Under the pieces are notes generated by a model. That model was given only the letters and a program-made list of their open reading frames with translations, was not told the DNA's origin and ran no database searches. Positions 9,207 through 21,100 of a stretch of 23,929 bases of DNA are shown here, piece after piece. The position numbers and the translations under genes were made by a program. Source of the DNA: Terana coerulea (taxonomy: Eukaryota > Basidiomycota > Agaricomycetes > Polyporales > Phanerochaetaceae); the NCBI GenBank assembly GCA_024811115.1, contig JAKOGH010000476.1:1-23929 (forward strand), given 5' to 3'. Position 1 is the first letter of the stretch. Every line of letters starts with the position of its first letter.

Positions 9207-11018
9207 TTACTGAATTAATTGCTTCAGCTTCTCGATGATACTGTCGGCACTCCCGGATGGCATAGCAAAGAGAGGTGAGCAGGGTTGGCTCCGAAGCCAG
9301 TAGGAATGACACCGTTGCCTAGTAGAAATCCAAGAATCAGAGACCACGAGAGCTAAGGAAGGCGTCTCACATACCACCGACACAGAGATTGTCAAGTTCC
9401 AGACTTTGGAATAGGTGTCGGCCACCGCCTCCTTCCTGGTCAAGCCTATGTGCGCCAGATTGTGAGTACTTTGGTGAAGAGCAAGAAATCTTGCGATATA
9501 CCCAGCATGAACAGTCCTCGCTAGGTGGAGGGCAAGCCCGTGCCAAGAACTGCGTTCGGAGCCCCGGAGGTACCCGCCAATCTTCAGTGCAATGCTGCAC
9601 ATACCGGAGAAAACCTAGATAAATAATGAGGCTGTGACTAAACCCAGCCAAGCTCACTTGATCATCCTGGTCAGCGGGCACACTTTCTGTCGTCTTCACT
9701 CAATTCTGGAAGTTAAACGTGAGCTGGGGCATGCCGATGCGTCGTCATAGGTCGCTTGGAACACGATCTTGTTGTGCTCTCTGGGTTCGACGTAGGCAAA
9801 GACTCGAAAGTCGATGATCAAACGGGTTTCGATGTTCAGCGGCTACATTTCCATACGAATGCGTCGCAGTGGATCTAGACAGTATAAATATGATCTAGAG
9901 GCAAGAAAAAATGATGGTATCATAAGAGAATGCTACTTGGGTATGCTAAGGATGGTCCTTCGAGAATGGCATCATGACCTGAGGCTCGGGATCACTAATG
10001 ACGCTACAGTAAGAACAGGCGGGTAGGCTGCATAATATAGGCAATAGGCCGTCCACGCTTCACCTGAATGGAATGGGAATCAGGTCCTCTGGATGGCTGT
10101 CAATATGTTCTTTTACTTTCTGTGCCCACTACGGAAGATTGAACAGGTTCTTTTGCACACTGTTGATGAGATCTGCATTCAAGACCACCTGGCGAATGTC
10201 ATGCTATGCGAATGAAACTTGGTAAGCCATGCCTACGCCGAACTAAGCTCCCTGACTAATCACGGTTGCTCCGTGATATATAATCCCTGCGTGCATTATA
10301 AGATACCAAATAAGAAATAGTAGAAGGGAAGCTCATAAGATTCGGCATCAATGGGGTCGGGATAACGCAGTTAGGATCCTCATTTACGTAAGGCGACAGT
10401 TTCAAATTGGGAGGCACATGCGAGTGAGCTAGGATCTAAGATGATGCTCTTAGCAGCAGGGCTCATACAAAAACACCCACGACAAACCTGGCTGGGGTGG
10501 CAACGGCTCCACACGCAATCACGTATGCCTTAGCTGACGGACGTAAGAAAGTCGAATCCATGCCGCTTCTGCCCTCAGAGTGGAGAAGGAGGCATTTCAC
10601 CTCTGCCGCCGCAATGGAATTATTTTCGCCCACTTGGAAGTGACTGGGCACTACCCGGTGCAGCGATGGATTGTCAAGAGAGTGAACAGCTGGCTCTGAC
10701 CAAGTTGGTGAAGAGCGTTTCAAGGATGCGATTGGTAGCGTGCTCCACGTAATCAGGGGTCCGACAGGCAGTGGCAGGCCAAGAGAAGTGGTGCGAACTT
10801 TCGCGTATCCTGTAAAAGTTCCGATATCTCAACACGAAGTTGCTACTGAATGGATTTGTCGAACTCTTCAGTGGAGGTGCCTAAGATTGTTCTGTTTCCA
10901 TATACAGCCTCTCCCAGAGCCTGTTGTCAACTTTGGGGTCCTTGTTGAGCATTGGTTGTTTAATGTCCTCAAAGCTTCGCGGTAGCACAAGTCCAGCGGG
11001 CCGTCATACCCCGACACC
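9207..11018 (-). pseudogene. pyranose 2-oxidase-like GMC oxidoreductase relic
   Basis: Pyranose 2-oxidase is a homotetrameric FAD enzyme that oxidises sugars at C2 and makes H2O2, often tied to lignin decay. Minus-strand segments follow the family order: ARWTCATAK near 11000 (flavin-attachment THWTC region, His now Arg); LWERLYMETEQ near 10920; LACHCLSDPDYVEH near 10770; AKAYVIACGAVATP near 10510; RQVVLNADLINSVQKN near 10180; EDLIPIPF and DPEPQVMMPF; RLIIDFR and YVEPREHNKIVFQ near 9800; GMPQLTFNFQ near 9725; ALKIGGYLRGSE, LALHL, then NLCVGG and NGVIPTGFGANP; stop at 9207. Likely introns are 9319-9374, 9446-9501 and 9615-9657. Several frameshifts and stops break it, and the first ~160 residues are absent, replaced to the right by repeat DNA. 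The catalytic His before the C-terminus appears replaced (LARTVHAG), while the Asn in GANP remains. Confidence 0.8.
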
Positions 11019-11133
11019 ACAGTGTGACACTATCACAAAACTCTAATACTCACCTGCTAGGAATACTTTGGAGGGGTTGGGGAGAGCAGGGGACTTTGAG
11101 TAAAGCGGTAGAGGAGATATGAATCAACGATGT

Positions 11134-11323
11134 TGTTGAGTCTGGGGTATTAGCCCTCAGACCAGCCTCCTTATATACATGTGTAGAGGGACTCCAGACA
11201 CTATCTAAAACCTCCAATACCATGTGCTGACTGATACAGTCAGGTGATCCATGACTAAGGCTTGAGCATACCGCTCTAACTCCCTTATCAGATCCTGACC
11301 TAGCTATCATGCTAACATCAACA
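11134..11323 (-). repeat. possible LTR-like sequence
   Basis: A segment with ends TGTTGA and TCAACA. On the minus strand TATATAAGGAGG lies about 30-40 nt from one end, as in short fungal LTRs. No target duplication was found, and the true borders could be wider (about 11057-11545). It sits where the oxidase relic loses its 5' part. Confidence 0.3.
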
Positions 11324-11370
11324 CTATCTAGATGTCCTAATCTAGCTACTGTACACTACCAGTACACAAT

Positions 11371-11403
11371 GTCATAGTGACCTCATAGTGAGGTCATAGT
11401 CTA
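11371..11403. repeat. 11-bp unit in three tandem copies with a palindrome
   Basis: Three units built on TCATAGTGA/TCATAGTCT follow each other. Where two meet they form the perfect palindrome GACCTCA-TAG-TGAGGTC (11379-11395). Confidence 0.6.
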
Positions 11404-12204
11404 GAACGAATCCAGAACTGAGTCTATGATCCATGTCCTTATGAGGCATATCTCTGATAACCATGCATCCGTTGCATGGCCAACTGATCAGCATCTTGTA
11501 ACGCTGTTGTGACGACTGGGTAACATGTCCCGTGACTTGATGTTACACTCTAAGCGCTGTAGACTAGCGCTGAGGGAAATTTATGACAGGTTCTGAGTCC
11601 ATGCAGGGCTGGAGATCCAGTGGTACAGTGCCCGGCAGTACTCTGCCTGATACATGCATCACTTTCCCTTCATCTGACAGAGTTCTGTGCAAACTTTCAT
11701 GATTGTGCAAGGAGGTCCAGGCTTCGCCGGGGCGAAGTTCCGGCCTTTGCAGTTCGCTTACACCCCACAGGGCGGCAGCCATGCGCCAAGGGGTTCTCGG
11801 TTATCCATCAATATCAACAAATATATTGCTAATTTCTTAGGATTTACAGGTGGGGCCCTCGTGAGGGGGTGAGCGGTGGGCAGGACAGTGACCAGGGCCT
11901 GAGCCCCAGTATGTCCTTCCCTCGTCGACGCGAGGTCGACATAGGTCATGGTTCGCACCTGAGTGTTCCCTATGCCAGCAATGGGGGATCAGACAGCATT
12001 TCCGATAGCCTGATCCCTGTGAAAGGTGCCCCAGAGCGCGATCAGGCCAGACGGCCCTCGTTTTTCGTACTTACTGGCTCGCACAGCGAGCCCCGCCGTA
12101 AGTGAGGCGAAAAGAAACCAAAGAAAGAAAAGGGGTGGGGTCGATTGAGGCTGCAGAGGAAACGAGTAGGTGGGCGTCTACTCGAGATGGTGGTGGTACG
12201 AGGT
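11404..12204. other. intergenic, no supported gene
   Basis: No domain was recognised in any frame. The part 11700-12120 is GC-richer, and 12110-12140 is a purine run. It may be old transposon DNA, but no ends were seen. Confidence 0.4.
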
Positions 12205-12734
12205 CAAGGTGCGTGGCTCAATAGGGCTCAAAGCCCGGCTTGAGCGAAAGCCGGGCCTTACCAGGCCGTCAGGCCGCGGCCTCGCAGTGGGTGCACAGAG
12301 GGTACTGTGTCACAATACTACGGCTGTATACCAGACCAGGTAAGCTACAGTTTATCACAAGGGAGTAAAAACTCACGTTTGCACAGTATGTTGGTGCCAA
12401 TGGGCATGCCGCTATGTTCGACGTGTTAGGCGCTAACGCAACTGATACATGTAGGGCCGTCTCGGGACGGGCAATTGGCGTGCATCTCTACGTTCAGTGA
12501 GTATTTAATCACTCAATATGATGACTATATCACGTACTATGCCTACGAGAACTTCCCTGGTAGCGTTGAATGTTTGCCATCTTGCAGGTACGAAGCCGCG
12601 GCTTGGGCCGTGCAAAGCCGGAGCTGGGCCTTAGTCACGGCTCAAAGCCCGGCTCACGTCTGGGTTGGGCCGTCAGCCCTACAAGCCGGGCCGAAGCCGC
12701 GGCTTTCAGGCCGGGCCGGGCCGGCACATCACTA
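12205..12734. mobile_element. possible non-autonomous hAT-like element
   Basis: Two clusters of GGGCC/AAGCCCGGCTT-type motifs (12215-12285 and 12592-12725) frame AT-rich DNA, as in the subterminal repeats of hAT transposons. The right edge, read on the minus strand, begins TAGTGATGTGCCGGCCCGG, close to a hAT terminal repeat. The left edge, CAAGGTGCGTGGCTC, is only a loose match. The 12-bp palindrome AAGCCGCGGCTT occurs at 12593-12604 and 12694-12705. There is no transposase reading frame, and no 8-bp target duplication could be matched, so the borders are tentative. Confidence 0.35.
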
Positions 12735-13152
12735 TTTATATGTATTGGTGTCTAGGAAAATGTTGCCTCCACACGATTGCCAGCCTTGTTCAAGCTGACC
12801 AGGACATTGATGCTGCTCTTGGTTTGTGAGTTTTAACGCTCCTGTTCGGTATTTTGCCTGTAACTTATGCAGTGAGCCCCGTTGCGGGAGCAGGTTAGCA
12901 CTCAACACTCAGAAACACTCAGAAATCTCGGAAGCCGATGGCTTTGTGGCGTCGGCAGACGCCGTGTTATAGAAGCGCCAGTGCTTCTTCGAGACGAAGC
13001 CGTGATCGTTATAGTTACAGTTAGACGAATAAATACGTGTATGACAGCTTTCAATCGTAGGACAACGTAAGCAGAAGTATCCGAGTGTCAACTTCGATAA
13101 CTACATGATCCTTTCGCATCGGGGAACCAACCATGACTCTCCGGCCTGAGCA
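12735..13152. other. intergenic, no supported gene
   Basis: This is the 3' side of the hydrolase gene. Nothing was recognised. Confidence 0.5.
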
Positions 13153-14202
13153 CTACAACACAGTCTTTGCAAACGAGAAGATAGAATCCATAACCTCTTT
13201 CGGTCGCTCCAAGAAAAACGCGTGGCTCGTCTGGTCAAAAATCTTGACTTGCATGTTCGTGAAGACCGGTCGCAAAGCCGCTGAGAGCTTCTCAGGCCGA
13301 ACTGCCGCGTCATGAGAGCCGAGAACAAGCAGCAACGGGAAACCGTTGCCTCCAGCTTGCTCGATCTTGGACGTATCTTGTGGGCGCATTACCATCGCCT
13401 GCTGCAGCTTGTTGTCTGGCAGCATGAGCGTAGCCGTACCGTAGCACCTGCACCGGGTCTCCCACGAAATGTCGGGGTTGTCATCGAAGAAGTCCGAGCC
13501 CTGTTCCAAGGCTCGCAATGTCTCGCCAATGAAGTCTCCGGTGGGGCGAGTGTTTTTCATGAGGATGTATCTGGTGACGGCAAGTGCGCCCTGCCGCGCG
13601 GTCGCAAGGTCGTCGGACCAGAACTTCTCGCGAAGAGTAGCATAGACGGGGTTGTCGTAGGCTGCATTGACCGTAGGAGTCATGCAAGGTGAGCCTCCCA
13701 TGCTGACAATACCGGCAATCGTAGAGGGCGGGAGGTGTGAAAGGACGTCCGTGGCTACTCCCGCGCCCATGCTCCTACGGTTATGCACGGATATCAGATA
13801 TAACCATGCTATGAGATGAATGATTGTAAGGTTTGTACCATCCGACGAGGATCGCTTTCGTTATGTTGAATGCGGCTAGAACAGCGGCAAAGTCCTCCGC
13901 ATATTTGGCGGAAGTGTAGCCATCGGCTGCGGCAGGTTTTCCCGATCGACTGCACCCGCGGAGGTCGTAGCGGACCTGAGCAGGCGATGTGTCTGAATTA
14001 GCCTGGCAGGAACGTACACCAAAACGGTAGTGCAACGCACCAGAAAGAAATCAGGAGATGAGTAGTCGAACAAATCGTTGAAGACGCTGCCGTCGGCAGA
14101 GAAGCCATGTAGAAAAACCAGTGCGGGGTTGGATGGATTGCCAACTGCGTGTGCATAAATGCGGGTGCCGTCGGCGGAAAGAATGAACTTGGAAATAGAC
14201 AT
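13153..14202 (-). CDS. alpha/beta hydrolase-fold protein
   Basis: Intact three-exon gene on the minus strand: exon 1 14041-14202, exon 2 13839-13975, exon 3 13153-13774. Introns of 65 and 64 nt have GT-AG ends, and the first has a CTAAT branch site. The product is 306 aa, a normal length. Landmarks: oxyanion-hole HGF at 32-34, YDLRGCSRSGKP at 57-68 (usually GHGRSG), nucleophile elbow GWSMGAG with Ser101 formed across the second splice junction, acid Asp255 in LGSHD, and His284 in SHAFFLERP. No signal peptide or membrane helix is seen, so it is probably cytosolic. It belongs to the AB-hydrolase-1 group (esterase, epoxide hydrolase or haloperoxidase-like); the substrate cannot be told. The start MSISKF is chosen because it begins the fold with the usual length. 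It has no frame errors, unlike its neighbours, and is divergent from the myosin gene. Confidence 0.9.
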
Positions 14203-15199
14203 TGTTTCGAACAGCTGCCAGACGGTTGTTGACTGGCCCTGAAAGAGACCGCCCACCGCCCTGCTTATATGGACATTGCAATGGGATCCAGCGCTACGAA
14301 AACGCCGAGGTCTGGGGTTCCTGTCTCCGCCTGCAATGTATTGTAGAGTGGAAGACGGACGTTGCGTGCACAAACAAATCGAGATAGGCGTGGCTATCAG
14401 GGCGTACTTCGGTGAAATTTCCCCGGCTTGCGCCTCTGGATGGAGCAATAGTAAGCCACAGCAGCTCATCCACCCTGCGCTGACCAATCTGGTGCTCGGC
14501 AGTACTCACGAATAGCTTTGGGTACGTAAGGGGTATGAGCATCTTCTCTAATTGGTGCTGAGATCGCCTTCGAAAAGCAGTGCCTGTTTTTCAAGACATC
14601 CTCGGTCTTTTTGTGTACGCGGACAGGAGCTCCAGAATCTGCCCATCATTCAAGTTTATTCGTCTTCAGAATGTTCTGCTTGGGAGAGCAGTCCCAACTT
14701 GTATATGGCCCCTGAGGTAAGTACAGTACTCTTGACGAATGATATCCTTAGCAGCACTCTCCTGAGCTAAGGTGAATAAAGACGAACCTGCGTCGTTACT
14801 CGTGTCGACCCTCAAGCTCTGAAGATCTATGTACATTCCTGTGAGTCAGAACGTTCGCTTGACAGTATTAATGACTGCGACCAAACTGCGACTGAAGTCT
14901 GAAGCTCCCCGCCATCACGGTCACGTCGTGCCACATGGTCACCGTCGTGACTCAGTCGTGACCGCGGTTGAATCTGATGTCACGGCCATAGCGGTCGGCG
15001 TTGGTTCTTTCAAGGTTGTTCTCCCTCGGGAGCAAGTCCGCGTAATTATCTCCCATTTCCCCTCACATTGGGTCCATTCGTGGCCCGTGTATACCAACGA
15101 ACTGTTACGACTATACCCGATACGCACCATCGCTGACGACAACTCAGAACAAGCAACATTGAGGACAGGCGAACATCTCAATACCCCTGAGTTTACGCG
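14203..15199. other. divergent promoter region between hydrolase and myosin
   Basis: No gene was recognised. Both flanking genes start at its edges and point away from each other, so it must hold both promoters. No clear TATA box was seen at either end. A cluster of CGTGA/TCACG words occurs at 14918-14964. Confidence 0.5.
14918..14964. promoter_or_regulatory. TCACG/CGTGA cluster, inverted pair
   Basis: CGGTCACG (14918-14925) and CGTGACCG (14957-14964) are perfect inverted copies, with further GTCGTGA words between them and ATGTCACGG just after. Such words resemble bZIP or bHLH sites. They lie 235-280 bp upstream of the myosin ATG. Function is inferred only from position. Confidence 0.3.
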
Positions 15200-18100
15200 A
15201 TGCCTCCACCACGGCCTTCGCATAGTGCAGAGGCCGCGAGGGCGGCTGCCCTGCAAGCAGAATTTAACGAGAAGAAGTGGGTATGGGTTCCTGATGATAG
15301 AGACGGATACCTTGCAGGATGGGTAGTTAAGGAGGAAGACGACTTGGGGGATGTAGTTATGGCTGCAGGTGGAGAGGTACGTACAAGCACTTCTACGGGT
15401 TGTTTGGAATACCTACGCCAAATTGCAAGATCCGGAGAGTACCTCTGTACGCGTTGAGCAAGATGAATCCACCGAAGTTCGACAGAGTGGACGACATTGC
15501 GGACCTGACATTTCTCAACGAAGCCAGTGTTGTGCACAACCTTCGTCTCAGGTATGGCTCTGGAGCAATATACGTGAGTCATCTGTTTTGTGGATTCTAT
15601 GAATATTATACTCACTATCCATGAGTCTTCAGACATACTCTGGCTTATTCTTGGTCGCTATCAACCCATACCAGAATCTCCCACTCTACTCGGATGCTAT
15701 AGTGCACCAATATCGAGGAAAGCGACGCGACGAGAATCCCCCTCATATCTTCGCTATAGCCGAACGCGCATGGATCAACATGGGTGAAGAACGCGAGAAC
15801 CAAAGTATATTGATCACGTATGTAACGCGTCTAATCATTCATAAACTACCCTGACATACAACAGCGGAGAATCGGGTGCAGGCAAGACTGAGAGCACAAA
15901 GAAAGTGATACAGTATCTCGCAGCAATTGCTACCGACACCCACCCACCACCAGACGCGCCCGCCCACAGCAAATCGCCTTCACTCACCCACTCCAACTCC
16001 TTCACGTCAAGTATGCCTACGCAGGGTCTTCCCCGAAACCCATCTTTCCGCAAGACCCCGTCTCACAGTCACACCAAGACTGCGTCATCCTCCAGCCTTC
16101 AGCTTAATTCCAAAGGCAGATTAGGACTGCTGGAACGCCAAATCTTGCAAGCCAACCCCATCCTCGAAGCATTTGGAAATGCCCAGACTCAGCGGAACAA
16201 CAACTCAAGTCGATTCGGGAAGTTCATTCGGATCAGTTTCGCGCCAGATGGGAGCATTGCCGGCGCGAACGTTGACTGGTACTTGCTCGAGAAGAGCAGA
16301 GTCGTGGTGAGGAGTGAAGCTGAGCGCAGCTTCCATGTCTTCTACCAACTACTGGAAGGCGGAGGTAGTCTCAAAGGTGACTTCTCCGCTAATCTGTGAC
16401 AAGGCGAACACTAAACCGTTCTAGATACGCTGCTACTGGATGGTAGTGTGGAAGATTACGAGTACCTCAACAAGAGTCGCCGAGAAGTCGACGGGATTGA
16501 TGACAGGGAAGAATGGGCTCTGCTCAAGAACGCCCTGGATGTCGTCGGTTTCACAGCGGCAGACCAACTCGACTTGTTCCGCATTGTCGCGGCTATCCTC
16601 CACATTGGCAACATCAACATCACGGCGACTCGCTCAGACGACGCCCTCATGCCAGACCCTTCTCAAGCAGAGCGTGTGTGTCACTTGCTCGGCATACCAG
16701 TCTCGGAATTCACCAAGGCCGTCCTCCGCCCTCGTGTACTCGCAGGGCGGAGTGGGATACCCAAGCGCGCACCAAGCAACAAGCTGTCGACGAGCTTGCG
16801 GCGCTTTGCAAGACTCTGTACGAGAAGTCATTTGGGATGCTCGTCGACCGCATCAACCGCGCCTTGGACCGCCCCTCCTCCAAGTCTACCTTCATTGGCG
16901 TGCTCGATATCGCAGGTTTCGAAATCTTCGACACGAACGGCTACGAGCAATTGCTGATCAACTTTACCAACGAGAAGCTTCAGCAGTTCTTCAACCACCA
17001 CATGTTCGTACTCGAGCAGGAGGAATACGCCCGCGAAGGCATCGAGTGGGACTACGTCAACTTCGGGTTGGACCTTCAGCCTACGATCGACCTCATCGAG
17101 ACTAGCGGGAATGCAATTGGTATTCTCAGCCTATTGGACGAGGAGTGTATCATGCCGAAGGCGACAGACCTGACGTTCACGAACAAGCTCCACAGCCTAT
17201 GGGCCTCCGATGCATCGCAGGCAGGTGAGGACGAGCATCCAGGGAAGATGAAGTACGAGCCGAGCAGGTTCGACCAAGGATTCCTCGTGCACCACTACGC
17301 CGGTCGCGTCGAATACCGTACGGATGGATGGCTCGAGAAGAACAAGGACCCGTTGAACGACAACCTCACTCGTGTACTTGCCGCTTCCACAGAGAAGTAC
17401 GTCAGCACACTTTTCGCCGAGTTCGCGGATGCTCCTGGCATCGTCTCAAGCGGCGTCAACGCATTTTCTACGGGCGGCAAGAAGCGTATGACCAAGAAGG
17501 GCGCGTTCCGCACCGTTGGTCAAAGGCACAAGGAGCAGCTTGCGAGCCTGATGGGCCAGCTCCAGGCGACACAGCCGCACTTCGTCAGATGTATTGTCCC
17601 GAACACTATGAAGAAGCCTGGTCGCATCGACGTCCCTTTAGTATTGGACCAACTGCGGTGCAACGGTGTCCTCGAAGGGATTCGTATCGCTCGTTTGGGC
17701 TATCCGAACAGACTCCCTTTGTCGAGTTCCGCCAGCGCTACGAAGTTCTCACTCCTGGAGTGATCCCGCGAGGGTACATGGACGGCAGGAAGGCGTGCCT
17801 CCGTATGGTCGACTCCCTTGAGCTCGACAAGAGCCTCTTCAAGATCGGTACCAGCAAGATCTTCTTCAAAGCTGGCGTCCTTGCCGAGCTCGAGGAACGA
17901 CGGGACGCTCTTTTGTTCGATATCTTCTCGCGTCTGCAGGCCGTTGCGCGGATGTGGACCGCGCGGAGGCAGATGAAGAAGGTGCTGAACCGTGCCGTCG
18001 CTATCCGCACCATCCAGCGGAACGGGCGGCTGTACGGCGAGCTGCGGGACTGGCCGTGGTGGCAACTCTATACCAAGGTACGGCCATTGCTCGCCGCGAC

Positions 18101-21100
18101 CAGAAACGACGAAGAGCTTCGGAGGAAAGAGGTGGAGCTCACCCTGGCGAAGGAGAGGGCGGAGAGAGACCAACGCGAGAGGGAAGCCCTAGAGAGTCTG
18201 AAGATGCGTTTGGAGGCGGATAAGCGCAAGGTCGAGGAAGACCTCACTGCCGAGCGCGCTCTGGCCTTAGACAAGGACTCTTTGCTCGAGCGTAGCAAGA
18301 AGCACGAGGCCGAGCTTGAGGATGAAATAGCCGCGATGCAGACCGACCTCGAGACCCTCGACTCGCAACTCGATCGCGCGCTGAAACTGCAGAAGGAAAG
18401 CGAGGAGAAGCACAAGGCCCTCCAGCAGGCGTTCGACCAGGCCGCTGAACACCTCGTCCGGCTGGAGACTGAGCAGCAGGAATGGACGAAGAAGGAGGCC
18501 GAGCTGACGGAGTCTCTGAACGACGCTGAGGAAGATATCGACATCCTGCACGCCGAGAAGGAGGAGCTCATGAAGACGACGGAAGAGCTGAAGAATATCG
18601 TGGCGCAACGGGAGGAGGACGTTGCCCGGGCCAAGGAGCGCATGGAGGCGACCGTGCAGGAACTCGACGGGAAACTCAGCGCCGAGCTTCGCAACAAAGA
18701 CTCGTTGCGCGAGAAGACTGACATCCTTGAGCGCGAGACGCGTCTGGCCAAGGAGCAGCTTGCGGAGATGGCCCGTACAGCGACGGAGTACACCAACATG
18801 ATCAAGAAGAAGGAAGACGACGCCGCCAAGCTTGAGTCCCAACTTGACAAGTCCAAGTCGGAACGCGGTGGTCTCTTGAAGGAGATTGCGGGGCTGCAAG
18901 GCAGGGTGGACGCCTTGACTTCCGAGCTCCGAACACAGCAAGAGGATACTCAGCGCGCCGCCGACGCTCGGAGGCGTCTGCAAGAGGAGCTGGATGAGCT
19001 CCGGTCCCTCCTGCAGACGAAGGTGACAGAAGAAACCCGTCGAAGCGAAGTCGACAAGAGCAAGGAGATGGAACTCCGCTGATCTTCGCAGCCAAGTCTC
19101 CCAACTCTCACACGACCTCACCGAGGCACGCAAGCAGGCAGTCGAGGGCCAGAGCAAGCTCAAGGTCGAGCTGGATACCCTTCTCCGCGAGCACCAGCAG
19201 CTCGAGCAGAGTCACAGGTCCCTGTCGAATCGCGAGATGTCGAGTCAGACGCAGCTCAAGGAGGCCGAGGCCGCTCTTTCGGACGCGGTAAAGGTGAAGA
19301 GGACCATTGAGTCCGACCTTCAGTCGGTCCGTTCACGGCAGATTGACTTGGAGGGCCAGCTCGCTGCAGCGCAGAAGGACAGAGACGTAAGCGCCGATAT
19401 TTCATTCTTACATTCCATTTACTTAAACATCAATCTAGGCTTTGGAACGCAAGCTCAGTACTGCCCAGTCTAAGTACCAAGACTTTGAGGATGTGGTGCT
19501 CCAGCTAGAACGCGATAAGGCTGCAAACGATCGCGCAATGGACGCTAACAGGAAGCAACTGGAGTCTGAAGCCGCCAAGCGCAAGCAGCTTGAGCATTCC
19601 GTCTCGACCCAGAAGCAGGAGATCATTCGTCTCAAGGACCTCAACGTCAAACTCGACCGCGAGCTGAATAAAGCGCTCAACGACCTGAAGGCCCGCGAGT
19701 GGGAAGTCAAGCAGCTTGAGGCGAAGCAGGACAAGACGATCGTCGAACACGTCCACGTCTTGGAGGAGGCGAAGCGGGTCACCGATCGTCAACTCGCAGA
19801 CGCGCAGCTCGAGTTGCAGAAGCAAGCTGCGTACATCCGGTCGCTGGAGAAGTCGAAGACAAGGCTCGCATCGGAGGCCGAGGACCTTGTTCGCGAGCGC
19901 GAGATGGAACAAGCCGAGCTTAGGACGCGCGCCAAGGCAGTGAGGGCACAGGAGGAGAAGGCCGCACGGGCAGCGGCTGCTGTGGAGAAGGAGAAGCGTG
20001 CCCGAGAGGCCGCAGAACTTCACGCCCGCCGCATTCAGAACGAACTCGAGATCACGAAGACGCAGGTCGAGGACGTCGCGCACCAACTCGCCACCGTGCA
20101 GAAGTCGAAGGACAACTTGGAACTCGAGCTCACCCGCTTGGCTGATGAAGCCGACGCACCAAGCTCTATAGCCAAACTCCAGCGCCAGTACGAGTCCAGG
20201 ATCAGCCAACTAGAGCAACAGCTCGAGGATACTGAGATTAACAACACAACCGCTCTCAGAATCAAAGAGCATGTCGACAGGCAGCACCAGGAGATCCGCA
20301 GACTTATCATGAGCGGCCCGAAGGACGAAGCCTTCAGAACCCGGCTACTGCGCGAACTGCAGCTTGCGGACGAGGAAATGGAACGCGAGATGCTTTCCAA
20401 GTCCCAGTCCCTTCGACCTACGAATACAGGCACGCACGTCATGGCGAACCTCACGCCCCGGAAGACCAACGGTGCCGGTAGAGTTCGCAAGGAGTCTCAG
20501 CCTGAGCCCCCTCGCACACCCGATCGGAACGGCCAAGTCGCGGCTCTCAAGCAGGAGGTGTCTCTCCTGGAGCTCCAGATGGCTGCCTCCATTCGCGTAC
20601 GTCAACATCTCGAGGCGCTTCTGCGCGACATGACGGCGGAGCTCGAGAACAGCGACGGGTCCAAGCAGTCTCTCGAACAGTACCGTGCTCGCCTGGCTCG
20701 CGAGAAGGGTCGGCTCGCCGAGCTATTGGAGGACGAGGCGGAGGCGCGTCGGGCGGCCGAGGCAGCGCAGTTGCACGACGTGCAGGCTATGTGGAAGAAA
20801 TTCCAGAACACCCTGGTTGAAGAGCGCGAGAGCTACGCGCGCTTGGAAGAGTCTCGCAAGGCCTTGGTAAGCCAACACTAATCAGGTCGGTGAACCCAAC
20901 TGACTATCGGTCACAGTTCGCTCAGCAACGTGCGGCTCATGTCGAGCTCGAAGACCAGCGTCGCCAAGTTCAGGAACTCACACAGTTTAAGAAGCAGATG
21001 CAAACCGAGCTTGCCGACATCAAAGATCGCTTGGAGATGGAGATGATCGCGAAGAACGATGAGACTAGTAAGACACTCCTCATTATGCTCGATAAATCGC

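Noticed and set aside
12284..12300. CAGTGGGTGCAC as the left terminal repeat of the hAT-like element
   Set aside because: It lies to the right of the left GC-rich cluster, and no matching 8-bp duplication was found with the right edge.
16011..16119. Possible intron inside the myosin loop 1 insertion (GTATGC ... GGCAG)
   Set aside because: It is 109 nt long, so removing it would shift the frame, and the unspliced reading stays open and joins conserved motor sequence on both sides.
18068..19163. Long open frames on the minus strand opposite the myosin tail
   Set aside because: They are mirror frames of a GC-biased coiled-coil coding region: Ser/Leu-rich, with no domain, and the plus-strand reading is clearly myosin.
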